From assembly GCA_947374505.1 (NCBI GenBank), contig CANCCE010000066.1, positions 1 through 12,517 on the forward strand: a stretch of 12,517 nucleotides of DNA, read 5' to 3'. Below the pieces are notes generated by a model. It had not been told where the DNA came from. It did no database searches and worked only from the letters and a program-made list of their open reading frames with translations. A program made the position numbers and the translations under genes. This DNA comes from Comamonadaceae bacterium (lineage in GTDB: Bacteria; Pseudomonadota; Gammaproteobacteria; Burkholderiales; Burkholderiaceae_C). Shown here in pieces: positions 1 through 6,759 of the stretch (the stretch's first letter is position 1; each line of letters starts with the position of its first letter).

Positions 1-268
1 TGCCGTTAGCCAGGGCTGCGTTTTGCGCAGTGGTGAGGATGCGGCTGCCGATGATGCCTGCTTCAGGCTTGCCACCGAGCGCCTTCACATAGGCGATACC
101 CTTCTGGCCCGGCTCTAGGCGCGAGCCTGACACCATTGCGGCAAACGTGTCGACGATGTGCAGCCGGGCCCGGTCAGCGACCTTGCGAGGGACCGGTTTG
201 GTGAGGGCTGAGGCGATGTGCTTGCTGAGCTTCAGCATCACCGCGGAGACATTGGTTTTTGTGGTCAT
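1..268 (-). CDS. MmgE/PrpD family protein, N-terminal part (runs off the left edge)
   Basis: This is the first 89 codons of a protein that begins at the ATG at 266-268 and continues beyond the window. An in-frame TAG lies two codons upstream, so the start cannot be further upstream. The visible part has the all-helical opening of the MmgE/PrpD fold: a stretch reading ARLHIVDTFAAMVSGSRLEPG, then a segment ending in NAALANG, which in this family precedes the conserved HxxDYDD region. The family includes 2-methylcitrate dehydratase, cis-aconitate decarboxylase and iminodisuccinate epimerase, so the exact reaction is open. It lies 49 bp downstream of the Bug receptor gene and is probably in the same operon. 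By eye it is only distantly similar to the other MmgE/PrpD protein at 1327-2751, so it is not a recent duplicate. No strong ribosome binding site precedes it. Confidence 0.85.
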   Translation of the reverse strand, partial: MTTKTNVSAVMLKLSKHIASALTKPVPRKVADRARLHIVDTFAAMVSGSRLEPGQKGIAYVKALGGKPEAGIIGSRILTTAQNAALANG

Positions 269-317
269 GGTCTAGATTCAGGTTGCTTAAAGGCGATGTC
301 GGTGCGAAAAGGCTGCC

Positions 318-1310
318 CTATTCCGCAGTGATGTTGAATTTTCCGATCAGTTCAGCCCAGGTGCGGGTCTCAGTCTTGATCAGGGTGGCGAACTCTGCCG
401 GGGTGTTGATCACCATCTCGAGGCCCTGACGGGCCATGACGTCCTTCACCTCAGGCATTTGGACGACTTTTTGAGCGGCAGCCTGAAGCCTTGCGACAAC
501 AGCATCCGGGGTATTTTTTGGCACCAACAGACCGTACCAAGAAGTCACGTCAAAGCCCGTCAGGCCGAGTTCGTTCAGCGTGGGCAAGTCTGGTGCCACG
601 GCAGATCGCGTGAGCGAGGTGACGGCCAGGGCTCGCAATTTCCCTTGACGCACGTGCGGCATCACCGCAGAGGCGCTGCCGAACATCAGCTGAACCTCGC
701 CACCGAGGATGCCGGCTGTCGCTGGACCGCCTCCCTTGTAGGGAATATGCTGGATCTGGGTCCCCGTGCGGTACTTGAACAGCTCAGCGGCCAGGTGCAG
801 CGGGCTACCCGGTCCACTCGACGAATAATTCAGCTGATCCGGCTTTGATTTAGCCAAGGCCACCAGTTCACCCAATGTTTTGACGGGAACCGTCTCATTG
901 ACCACGAGAAAATACTTGGCGGAAGCCAGCAGTGTCACGGGCTTAAAGTCGCGCTGCACGTCAAACGGCAGCTTTTTATAGAGCGAAGGGTTCATCGTCA
1001 ACGATGTGTTGAAACCCATGAGGACGGTGTAGCCGTCGGGTTCGGCTCTGGCCACGAAGTCGGTCGCGATATTGCCCGATGCACCAGGCCGGTTGTCCAC
1101 CACAATCGGTTGGCCAAGCAGTTCCAGCATTTTCGGCGCCATGATCCTGGCAAGACTGTCGGTGCCACCACCCGAGGGGAACGGCAAGACCAAACGAATC
1201 GGCCTCGAAGGATAAGCCGCGTCTGCAGCCATGGTGATGGGCGTATAAGCCGTGAGCCAGCCAGACAAGGCGAGCACTAGGCCTAAGCTCAAGGTGCGCT
1301 GTTTCATCAT
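318..1310 (-). CDS. Bug-family (TctC) periplasmic substrate-binding protein
   Basis: The 330-residue protein is the normal length for the Bug/TctC receptors of tripartite tricarboxylate transporters. A signal peptide covers about residues 1-28 (basic start MKQR, hydrophobic core, then TMA before ADAAYP). The mature part opens with YPSRPIRLVLPFPSGGGTDS, followed by QPIVVDNRPGASGNIA and EPDGYTVLMG. These are the standard ligand-loop motifs of the family, which usually bind carboxylates or related small acids. No TctA or TctB membrane subunit is present, which is common because Bug receptors greatly outnumber the transporters in this group of bacteria. The gene lies 16 bp downstream of an MmgE/PrpD enzyme gene and 49 bp upstream of another, which suggests that the bound ligand is a substrate of those enzymes. 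A GGAGGG sequence sits immediately upstream of two consecutive ATG codons (1308-1310 and 1305-1307). The second is better spaced from it and may be the true start. Confidence 0.93.
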   Translation of the reverse strand: MMKQRTLSLGLVLALSGWLTAYTPITMAADAAYPSRPIRLVLPFPSGGGTDSLARIMAPKMLELLGQPIVVDNRPGASGNIATDFVARAEPDGYTVLMGFNTSLTMNPSLYKKLPFDVQRDFKPVTLLASAKYFLVVNETVPVKTLGELVALAKSKPDQLNYSSSGPGSPLHLAAELFKYRTGTQIQHIPYKGGGPATAGILGGEVQLMFGSASAVMPHVRQGKLRALAVTSLTRSAVAPDLPTLNELGLTGFDVTSWYGLLVPKNTPDAVVARLQAAAQKVVQMPEVKDVMARQGLEMVINTPAEFATLIKTETRTWAELIGKFNITAE

Positions 1311-1312
1311 TT

Positions 1313-1321
1313 ACCCTCCAT
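1313..1321 (-). promoter_or_regulatory. Strong ribosome binding site before the Bug receptor gene
   Basis: On the minus strand the sequence ATGGAGGGTAA directly precedes ATGATG. The GGAGG core lies about 4 nt before the first ATG and 7 nt before the second, so it favours initiation at the second methionine codon (1305-1307). It lies in the 16 bp gap after the upstream MmgE/PrpD stop codon, consistent with independent, strong translation of the receptor within the operon. Confidence 0.7.
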
Positions 1322-1326
1322 CTTTA

Positions 1327-2751
1327 TCAACGTTTGAGGTCTGCCACTGCGAACTGTTCAGTCAGCTCCCGGATGTCTTCTATTTCTTCAAGGCGGCCAA
1401 TCAGTGCAATCGCTTTTTCGGTCTGTGGGGTGGGCCAGCGGCGGTACGCAGCACATTCGCGAAATTTATCAGCGATCTCCTCCTCAGTCATCGGGTCGGC
1501 CTTGTTGCCCTTGCCGAAATCGGCCCGTGCAGACAAGACTGTTCCGTCTTTCATGACGATCTCAACGAAACTCGTGACAATCGTGTGCTTTTCGCGTTGA
1601 GACTGTTCTGCGCTGAAGGTCTGGTAATCGACGCGGGAAATCATGGCTTGCACATCAGGCCGATTCACATAGGCATCGTTGAACTGATTCAGGCCGCACT
1701 GACGTTCGAGCAACAACGTCGCGAGGCAAAACTCGAGGCTGAACTTGGCCTGCAGTTCCGTCGTTGGACGGTGGTGCAGCAGCGTGTGATGGATGTTCTG
1801 GCTGGTGAAGACGCGAATGGTCTGCACCGCGTCCGGCTGCACGTCGTGCCGGCGCACCAGGTTCAGCATGGTTGTCATTGCCGGGTGTCCCAAGCTACCA
1901 GTGGGAAAAGGCTTGAGCCAGATGCCGCGGTCGGAAAAACTCCAAGGCTTGCCGAGTTTATCCATCAAACGAGGGGGTTCGCTGCCACCGCCGAGCGCCT
2001 GAAAAAACCCACGCTTAGCCTCGAGCACGATAGGCGAAGCGGTGAAGCCCTTGCGCTGAAGGTCGGCAGACACAATGGCGCATTCTGCCGAACGCCCGGC
2101 ATGAAATGGCTTGACCATGGTGCCAAAATTTTCTTGCAATCCGCCCGCTTGGCTGGCGGCGATGCCCAGCGTGGTGCGCATGGCGTTTGCATCACCGCCG
2201 TACAGTCGCGTGACAGCGACCGAAGCACCCAGCATGCCGCACGTGGCGGTGGCGTGAAAGCCGTGCAGGATATGGTTGACATGGGTGGCGTCGAAAAGCC
2301 GGCACGCCACTTCCACACCCACTTGGTAGGCCGTCAAAACGTCTCGACCCGAAGCACCTCTCGCTTCACCCGCCGCGAGCAGGGCCGCGAGCACGGGTGC
2401 TGTAGGGTGGATACCCTGGAAGCGCCCTGTTTCGGCCTGCAGCGTGTCATCGTAGTCGTCAGCATGCATCGCCGTGCCGTTGGCCAACGCCGCAAAACGG
2501 GGCGATAGGCGAAGGGCTGATCCAAAGACCGTCGCCTTTCCGACGCAACCCAGTTCCTCAAGGTAGCTATTGAGCACATGCAATGGCTCCGATACGGAGC
2601 CGGACAACGCCACACCCAAGGCATCGAGGATGGATTTTTTCGCCAAGCGCTGGACGTCCGACGGAATGTCGGCATCGACAACGCTGGCGGCAAAACCAGC
2701 CACGTAATCCGTCATGGGGGGCGCGCTGGCTGACTCCGTCACTGCGGTCAT
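1327..2751 (-). CDS. MmgE/PrpD family protein, full length
   Basis: The protein is 474 residues when started at the ATG at 2749-2751, the usual length for the family. That ATG is preceded by CGGAG about 7-8 nt upstream. The reading frame stays open to 2973, but the extra 74 residues do not resemble the family. Visible family motifs are HADDYDD (residues 96-102), GIHPTAPVLAALLA (113-126), MVKPFHAGR (212-220), KPFPTGSLGHP (280-290) and QAKFSLEFCLA (334-344). The lysines and histidines in these motifs line the active site in characterised relatives such as PrpD and cis-aconitate decarboxylase. Family members act on small di- and tricarboxylic acids and need no cofactor. It is not placed next to prpB or prpC, so a methylcitrate-cycle role is not supported. 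It is the first gene of the operon with the Bug receptor and the second MmgE/PrpD gene. The specific reaction is unknown. Confidence 0.92.
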   Translation of the reverse strand: MTAVTESASAPPMTDYVAGFAASVVDADIPSDVQRLAKKSILDALGVALSGSVSEPLHVLNSYLEELGCVGKATVFGSALRLSPRFAALANGTAMHADDYDDTLQAETGRFQGIHPTAPVLAALLAAGEARGASGRDVLTAYQVGVEVACRLFDATHVNHILHGFHATATCGMLGASVAVTRLYGGDANAMRTTLGIAASQAGGLQENFGTMVKPFHAGRSAECAIVSADLQRKGFTASPIVLEAKRGFFQALGGGSEPPRLMDKLGKPWSFSDRGIWLKPFPTGSLGHPAMTTMLNLVRRHDVQPDAVQTIRVFTSQNIHHTLLHHRPTTELQAKFSLEFCLATLLLERQCGLNQFNDAYVNRPDVQAMISRVDYQTFSAEQSQREKHTIVTSFVEIVMKDGTVLSARADFGKGNKADPMTEEEIADKFRECAAYRRWPTPQTEKAIALIGRLEEIEDIRELTEQFAVADLKR

Positions 2752-2779
2752 GTCTTGTCTCCGAGTTAATCTTATGTTG

Positions 2780-2794
2780 AGGCTGAAACAGCCT
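2780..2794. repeat. Short perfect inverted repeat in the leader of the MmgE/PrpD operon
   Basis: AGGCTG-AAA-CAGCCT forms a perfect 6 bp inverted repeat with a 3 bp centre. It lies about 29 bp before the MmgE/PrpD start codon and just downstream of the proposed transcription start of that operon. It could be an operator half-site pair or a small leader hairpin. It is not followed by a T-run on either strand, so it is not a standard terminator. A 6 bp match can arise by chance, so the functional claim is weak. Confidence 0.3.
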
Positions 2795-2805
2795 GTTTGG
2801 ACGTG

Positions 2806-2834
2806 ACTTTGCAATCTCACAACGGTGTTGTCAA
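2806..2834 (-). promoter_or_regulatory. Candidate sigma70 promoter with a spacer inverted repeat for the MmgE/PrpD-Bug operon
   Basis: On the minus strand a perfect TTGACA -35 box (2829-2834) is followed by a 17 bp spacer and a weak -10 box, CAAAGT (2806-2811, three of six consensus bases). Transcription would start near 2799, about 48 nt before the start codon. An inverted repeat ACAAC-GGT-GTTGT (2819-2831) overlaps the end of the -35 box and fills part of the spacer. That is a typical place for a repressor operator. No regulator gene is encoded nearby on this side of the window, so the factor is unknown. Confidence 0.4.
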
Positions 2835-2915
2835 GTGCATAAATCTGAGGAACTGTCGCGTTTGGCGCATGAATAAAATCATCAACCGCCCTTTGCACCG
2901 ACCTCACAATCACAC

Positions 2916-3137
2916 ATGAACAAAGTGAGCCCCAAAAAACTGTTGCTGACAAAATGGACAGCTGTTCAGCCATTGCGCAAAGACAAGCACTTCTTGGTTG
3001 CGACAGTCATCGAGCCCGACCCTCCTGATGCGCCGTTGGAGTGGGTCGAGCTTGAGGCGATATTTTCTAAATCGCGGCACCGTATTGCTTGGCGAGAGTT
3101 AAAAAATTCGGATCTCTGGCGTCAGGGATGGGTATAA
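2916..3137 (+). CDS. Small tryptophan-rich protein, TIGR02450/DUF2389 type
   Basis: The 73-residue protein matches the pattern of the TIGR02450 (DUF2389) family: PKKLLLTKWTAVQP near the start, KHFLVATVI, then VELEAIFSKSRHRIAWREL and a C-terminal LWRQGWV. It has five tryptophans (residues 14, 43, 59, 68 and 72), very high for its size, at the positions expected for the family. There is no signal peptide or membrane segment, so it is probably a small cytoplasmic protein. Its function is unknown in the family. It is transcribed divergently from the MmgE/PrpD operon and convergently with the LivK-type gene. No clear Shine-Dalgarno sequence precedes the ATG; the start is chosen because the family opens with a short lead followed by PKKLL. 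Confidence 0.85.
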   Translation: MNKVSPKKLLLTKWTAVQPLRKDKHFLVATVIEPDPPDAPLEWVELEAIFSKSRHRIAWRELKNSDLWRQGWV

Positions 3138-3158
3138 AAAAACCACCCGAAGGTGGTT
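3134..3158 (-). terminator. Rho-independent terminator with C(UUCG)G tetraloop, for the LivK-type gene
   Basis: On the minus strand AACCACC-TTCG-GGTGGTT forms a perfect 7 bp stem closed as C(UUCG)G, the unusually stable tetraloop, and runs directly into a T-tract of seven bases. It begins about 20 bp after the stop codon of the minus-strand binding-protein gene. The plus strand has no T-run after the stem, so it should terminate only minus-strand transcription. The T-tract overlaps the stop codon of the convergent tryptophan-rich gene (3135-3137). Confidence 0.92.
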
Positions 3159-3179
3159 ATTGGAGGGCGCTTAAACCAA

Positions 3180-4313
3180 TCAGTTGAGAGCGGTTTTCTT
3201 GCCGTCCTTGTAAACATACAAAGTAATGGCCGGGTTCTTCAACTCACCCGTTGACTCAAAAGCAATGTTGGTGGTCACGCCTTTGAAGTTGGTCTTGATC
3301 AGCTCAGCCATGTAAACCTTGGGATCGGTCGACTTGGCGCGCTTCATGGCATCAACCAGCACAAAGGTGGCGTCGTAGGTGTAAGGGCTGTAGATCTGGA
3401 ACTGGCCCGGGTACTTGGCGTCATAGCGCTTTTTCCAGGCTTGGCCGCCAGGCATTTTGACCAGCGAAGAGCCGCCTTCAGCGCACACCACGTTGCTCAG
3501 CGTTTTAGCGCCTGCGGCCAGCTGGGCAATGGCCGTGGTGCAAATGCCGTCGCCACCGAAGTACTTGACATTGCTCATGCCGAGTTGCTCCATCTGGCGC
3601 AGCATCGGGCCGCCTTGCGGGTCCATGCCGCCGTAAAAAATCGCGTCAGGCGACTTGGCCTTGATGGCCGTCAAGATAGCCATGAAGTCGGTTGCTTTGT
3701 CGGTGGTGAACTGCTCGTCGACGATCTGCATGCCTTTTTGCTGTGCCGTCTTTTTGAACACGTCAGCAACCCCTTGCCCGTAAGCGGTGCGGTCGTCAAT
3801 GATGGCGACTTTTTTCAGCTTGAGCGTGTCGGCGGCATAAAAAGCCAAGCCGGCACCGAGAGCGTTGTCGTTGGCAATGATGCGGTAGGTGGTCTTGTAG
3901 CCGGGCTTGGTCAAGCTCGGGTTGGTGGCCGCCCCGGTGACGTGCGGAATGCCGCAGTCGTTGTAAATTTTGGCAGCCGGAATGGTGGTGCCGGAATTCA
4001 AGTGTCCGACAACGCCAGCGACTTTGGAGTCGCAGAGTTTTTGGGCCGCGGCTGTGCCCTGTTTCGGGTCGGCAGCGTCGTCTTCAGCGACGATTTCAAA
4101 TTTGATCTTTTTGCCGGCGATGACGATATTCTGTGCATTGAGATCCTCAATGGCCATGCGCACGCCGTTTTCGTTGTCCTTGCCATAGTGGGCTTGCCCG
4201 CCAGACATGGGCGCAACGTGGCCGATCTTGACGACCTGCGTCTCTTGTGACGCGGCGAATCCAGCAACCATGGTCGTGACAACGGCCACGGTCAGTTTGA
4301 TTTTCAAGTTCAT
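3180..4313 (-). CDS. Branched-chain amino acid-type ABC transporter substrate-binding protein (LivK/LivJ-like)
   Basis: The 377-residue protein is a periplasmic binding protein of the LivJ/LivK class (Peripla_BP_6 type). A signal peptide covers about residues 1-22 (MNLKIKL, hydrophobic core, GFAAS). The mature part starts QVVKIGHVAPMSGGQAHYGK and continues with EDDAADPKQGTAAAQKLCD, HLNSGTTIPAAKIY, DDRTAYGQGVADVFK and YSPYTYDATFVLVDAMK, all typical of the class. It would capture branched-chain amino acids or a related ligand in the periplasm; the exact ligand cannot be told. No livHMGF permease or ATPase genes are adjacent. The strong terminator right after it makes it monocistronic or the last gene of a transcript, so it probably supplies a transporter encoded elsewhere. 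The 84 bp before it should hold its promoter, but no convincing boxes were found. The start has only a weak GAG-type ribosome binding site. Confidence 0.93.
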   Translation of the reverse strand: MNLKIKLTVAVVTTMVAGFAASQETQVVKIGHVAPMSGGQAHYGKDNENGVRMAIEDLNAQNIVIAGKKIKFEIVAEDDAADPKQGTAAAQKLCDSKVAGVVGHLNSGTTIPAAKIYNDCGIPHVTGAATNPSLTKPGYKTTYRIIANDNALGAGLAFYAADTLKLKKVAIIDDRTAYGQGVADVFKKTAQQKGMQIVDEQFTTDKATDFMAILTAIKAKSPDAIFYGGMDPQGGPMLRQMEQLGMSNVKYFGGDGICTTAIAQLAAGAKTLSNVVCAEGGSSLVKMPGGQAWKKRYDAKYPGQFQIYSPYTYDATFVLVDAMKRAKSTDPKVYMAELIKTNFKGVTTNIAFESTGELKNPAITLYVYKDGKKTALN

Positions 4314-4397
4314 AGTGAGCTCGATGTGTAAAGAGTTTGGACGGATAAAAAACAGCTAAACCTCAGGTCGAAAGATACAGCAATTTTGAAGCCCGAA

Positions 4398-4802
4398 CTA
4401 TTCGCGCGAAGGAAATTCAGGCCGGGTCGCTGCGGTTTCTTGCCTCACGGCGTGGGTCACTGCCTCCAGCACCACGGCACTGATCTGGGCTCGCAAGGCA
4501 ATCTTGAAGGACTGCATCTGAGCTTCGACAACGCTGTCGACCGTCTCCTGCAAACGACTTGCCAGCGAGAGTTCTACCCGCAACAGAATGCGCTCGAGCA
4601 TGGCAGGTGCCAGCTCATTGACGGCTTCGCGGGGTGTTGGCGGAATAGGCGATGGCGATGTGTTCGGTCCGTCTGGCCACCCCTGCAAAAGATTCGCGAA
4701 CTCGGCGGGCAACGCCATCGGGGAGGTGACAGGATCAGGCCGAACCACCTCGGTGAGTGTGGGGACAAAATTCGGCGGCGCGTGGCGTGGCGTTTCGTTC
4801 AT
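4398..4802 (-). CDS. Small hypothetical protein downstream of holC, proline-rich then helical
   Basis: The 134-residue protein is not one I can assign firmly. Residues 1-57 are rich in proline and probably disordered, and they contain the short motif FVPTLTEVV (12-20). Residues 58-122 are amphipathic helix (REAVNELAPAMLERILLRVE and onwards), followed by a short charged tail. A PTLTEVV motif with a helical C-terminus recalls DUF2486-like small proteins found beside holC in other betaproteobacteria, but this is recollection, not a search. There is no signal peptide or membrane segment. Its ATG overlaps the holC stop codon as ATGA, so it is translationally coupled and belongs to the pepA-holC operon. 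The tight coupling supports it being a real gene. Confidence 0.75.
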   Translation of the reverse strand: MNETPRHAPPNFVPTLTEVVRPDPVTSPMALPAEFANLLQGWPDGPNTSPSPIPPTPREAVNELAPAMLERILLRVELSLASRLQETVDSVVEAQMQSFKIALRAQISAVVLEAVTHAVRQETAATRPEFPSRE

Positions 4803-5260
4803 GCGTGCTCGGCTCGACTGCTCTGGTCAATGCTCAGGTCAAACTTTTTCAAAGCGTAACCGCGGTCTTTGTAATGCTTCCAACGAAGACGGGCTGACAG
4901 CCGATCATCTTCGGCGCTGCCGACCAATTCAATGAAACGCTCAAAACGCTCAAATCCCTCTGGCACGCCTTGCCCCAGATTGACAAGCACGCCGTGGAGA
5001 CTATTTTCAAACGCCGGATCAGACGGTGAGGCGGCCAGCAGAATAGGCGTGACCGCCACAGTCGCCGGGTCAGCATCGCTACGGCAATGTGGCAAAAACT
5101 CAGTGCTTGAAAACGTCCACAACATGGGGTCCAGCTGCGCCAATAAATGAGGCTCTGCAGTCACCATGATTTTGGCGCCGCCGGCACGCGCCTTGCGCAG
5201 CAGCCGGCAGCTGTAAGCCAGCTTGTCGCCCACGTTGAAGTGAAACTCCACCTCGGTCAT
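4799..5260 (-). CDS. holC: DNA polymerase III chi subunit
   Basis: The 153-residue protein is close to the 147 residues of E. coli HolC. Recognisable features are the N-terminal FHFNVGDKLAYSCRLLRKA, the segment LDPMLWTFSSTEFLPH (43-58), LVNLGQGVPEGFERFERFIELV (92-113) and the C-terminal RLRWKHYKDRGY (124-135). Chi binds single-stranded-DNA binding protein and, with psi (HolD), links it to the clamp loader of the replisome. The gene follows pepA with a 4 bp ATGA overlap, the same pepA-holC order as in E. coli, and overlaps the next small gene in the same way. In E. coli valS follows; here it does not. The assignment is secure from sequence and gene order together. Confidence 0.95.
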   Translation of the reverse strand: MTEVEFHFNVGDKLAYSCRLLRKARAGGAKIMVTAEPHLLAQLDPMLWTFSSTEFLPHCRSDADPATVAVTPILLAASPSDPAFENSLHGVLVNLGQGVPEGFERFERFIELVGSAEDDRLSARLRWKHYKDRGYALKKFDLSIDQSSRAEHA

Positions 5261-6759
5261 GCGCTAAGGACTTTGACTCGTTTCTTGGCGGGCACTTTAG
5301 CAACCAAGGGGCTTTTAGCCGCCTGCTCCAGCAAATACTCCACCAGCAAAGCCACCGGTCGTCCGGTCGACCCTTTGGCCGCGCCACTCTTCCAGGCCGT
5401 ACCGGCAATATCAAGGTGAGCCCATGCAAACTTGCCAGCGAAACGCTGCAAGAATTTAGCCGCCGTGACAGCGCCGCCAGCGCGTCCAGCGACGTTGGCG
5501 ACATCTGCAAAGTTGCTCTTCAAGCCATCGGCGTAGTCTTCGTCCAACGGCATGCGCCAGCACAGGTCGAGCGAGCGCTCGCCCGCAGTCAGCAGAGATT
5601 GGGCGAGTGCGTCGTCGCTTGAAAACAAACCGCTGCGCACAGCACCCAGCGCCACCACGCAAGCCCCCGTCAGCGTGGCGATGTCAACCACGGCGCGCGG
5701 CTTAAAGCGTTCTGCATACGTCAGCGCATCACACAAGACCAACCGCCCTTCGGCGTCGGTATTGAGAATCTCAATCGTCTGACCGCTCATGCTGGTGACC
5801 ACATCGCCGGGCTTGATGGCCTTGCCATCGGGCATGTTTTCACAAGAAGGAATCAGACCGATGACATTGAGCTTGGGCTGCAATTCGCCTAACGCCCGGA
5901 AGGCACCAAGGACACTGGCGGCGCCGCACATGTCGAACTTCATTTCGTCCATCTCGGAGGCCGGCTTGATGGAAATTCCGCCCGTGTCAAAGGTGATGCC
6001 CTTGCCCACCAGCACCACCGGGGCGTCGGCTTTGAGGCCACCGTCATAGCGCAGCACGATGAAACGCAACGGCTCTTCTGAGCCGCGTGCCACGGCCATG
6101 AAGGAGCCCATGCCCAGTTTGGCGACTTCCTTGGGACCCAGAATCTCGACCTTGATGCGCGGCAACTTGGCCAGCTCACGGGCTGCACCCGCCAGCATGA
6201 CCGGCGTTGCGTGATTCGCCGGGCGATTGCCCCACTCCTTGGCCAGTGCAATGCCTTTGACCAACCCAACGGCTTTTTCAAAGCCCTCTTTGGCCTCAGC
6301 GGCACTGGCAACCGCCACCACGACGCGCTGCAGTTTGGCTGGTAACACCTTAGATTTGGTGGCGCTGTAGCTGTAAGCCGCATCACCGCAGGCCACCACA
6401 CCGGCTTGCATGTGAGCGGCGCCGGCCTCTTTGAGCAGGCTGAGACACAGCACCACGCGCTGGGCATTACCGCCTTTGATCGCGGCCATAGCGGCGGTCA
6501 CTGCCGCGCGGACGTTTTTAGCGCTGCCCTCGCCTGCGCCCACTAAGATGACACGGGTTGCTGCAATACCGGTCGTCCGGTAGGCCTGCAACAGTTTGCC
6601 GGGCTTGCGCTCGAAGTCGCCGCTCTGGGTTGCCGCCTCGACGAGTACCGACAAAGTGTCGTCGCCCTCAGCCACATCCAGCGGGACAAGCACCACCAAG
6701 GCGTCACATTTTTCAGTACAAACACGCGAGCGGGTCAATGTCTTGAGTTCGAAGTCCAT
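5257..6759 (-). CDS. pepA: Leucyl aminopeptidase (cytosol aminopeptidase, M17)
   Basis: The 500-residue protein is a full-length M17 dinuclear-metal aminopeptidase that removes N-terminal residues, preferring leucine, in the cytoplasm as a hexamer. The C-terminal catalytic domain shows VGKGITFDTGGISIKP (K253, D258, K265), DEMKFDMCGAA (D276) and the signature NTDAEGRL (D335, E337, R339). All metal and catalytic positions are present and keep a constant 17-residue offset from the E. coli PepA numbering as I recall it. The N-terminal domain (about 1-165) is more variable, as usual. The C-terminus ends in a lysine-rich tail (KVPAKKRVKVLSA). It is the first gene of a pepA-holC-small protein operon and is divergent from lptF across only 44 bp. 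No strong ribosome binding site precedes the ATG. Confidence 0.97.
   Translation of the reverse strand: MDFELKTLTRSRVCTEKCDALVVLVPLDVAEGDDTLSVLVEAATQSGDFERKPGKLLQAYRTTGIAATRVILVGAGEGSAKNVRAAVTAAMAAIKGGNAQRVVLCLSLLKEAGAAHMQAGVVACGDAAYSYSATKSKVLPAKLQRVVVAVASAAEAKEGFEKAVGLVKGIALAKEWGNRPANHATPVMLAGAARELAKLPRIKVEILGPKEVAKLGMGSFMAVARGSEEPLRFIVLRYDGGLKADAPVVLVGKGITFDTGGISIKPASEMDEMKFDMCGAASVLGAFRALGELQPKLNVIGLIPSCENMPDGKAIKPGDVVTSMSGQTIEILNTDAEGRLVLCDALTYAERFKPRAVVDIATLTGACVVALGAVRSGLFSSDDALAQSLLTAGERSLDLCWRMPLDEDYADGLKSNFADVANVAGRAGGAVTAAKFLQRFAGKFAWAHLDIAGTAWKSGAAKGSTGRPVALLVEYLLEQAAKSPLVAKVPAKKRVKVLSA

Noticed and set aside
1252..2508. 418-codon open frame on the plus strand, antisense to the MmgE/PrpD and Bug genes
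   Set aside because: It lies opposite a gene with clear family motifs. Its translation is rich in Arg, His and Cys with no recognisable domain, as expected for the complement of a GC-rich coding frame.
2752..2973. 74-residue N-terminal extension of the MmgE/PrpD protein
   Set aside because: The extension does not resemble the family, crosses the candidate promoter and overlaps the divergent tryptophan-rich gene. The ATG at 2749-2751 has a CGGAG ribosome binding site and gives the normal family length.
3441..4250. 269-codon open frame on the plus strand, antisense to the LivK-type gene
   Set aside because: It is the shadow of a well-supported gene. The translation has no recognisable motifs, and no ribosome binding site or promoter was seen.
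4314..4397. Possible terminator or promoter between the small holC-linked gene and the LivK-type gene
   Set aside because: There is a T-run on the minus strand, but the only dyad before it (ACCTGAGGT) is too short to be a hairpin, and no -35/-10 pair exceeds about three matches per box.
4386..4859. 157-codon plus-strand frame opposite the small proline-rich gene
   Set aside because: The minus-strand frame has the ATGA coupling to holC and a sensible helical pattern. The plus-strand translation is Arg- and Cys-rich without pattern.
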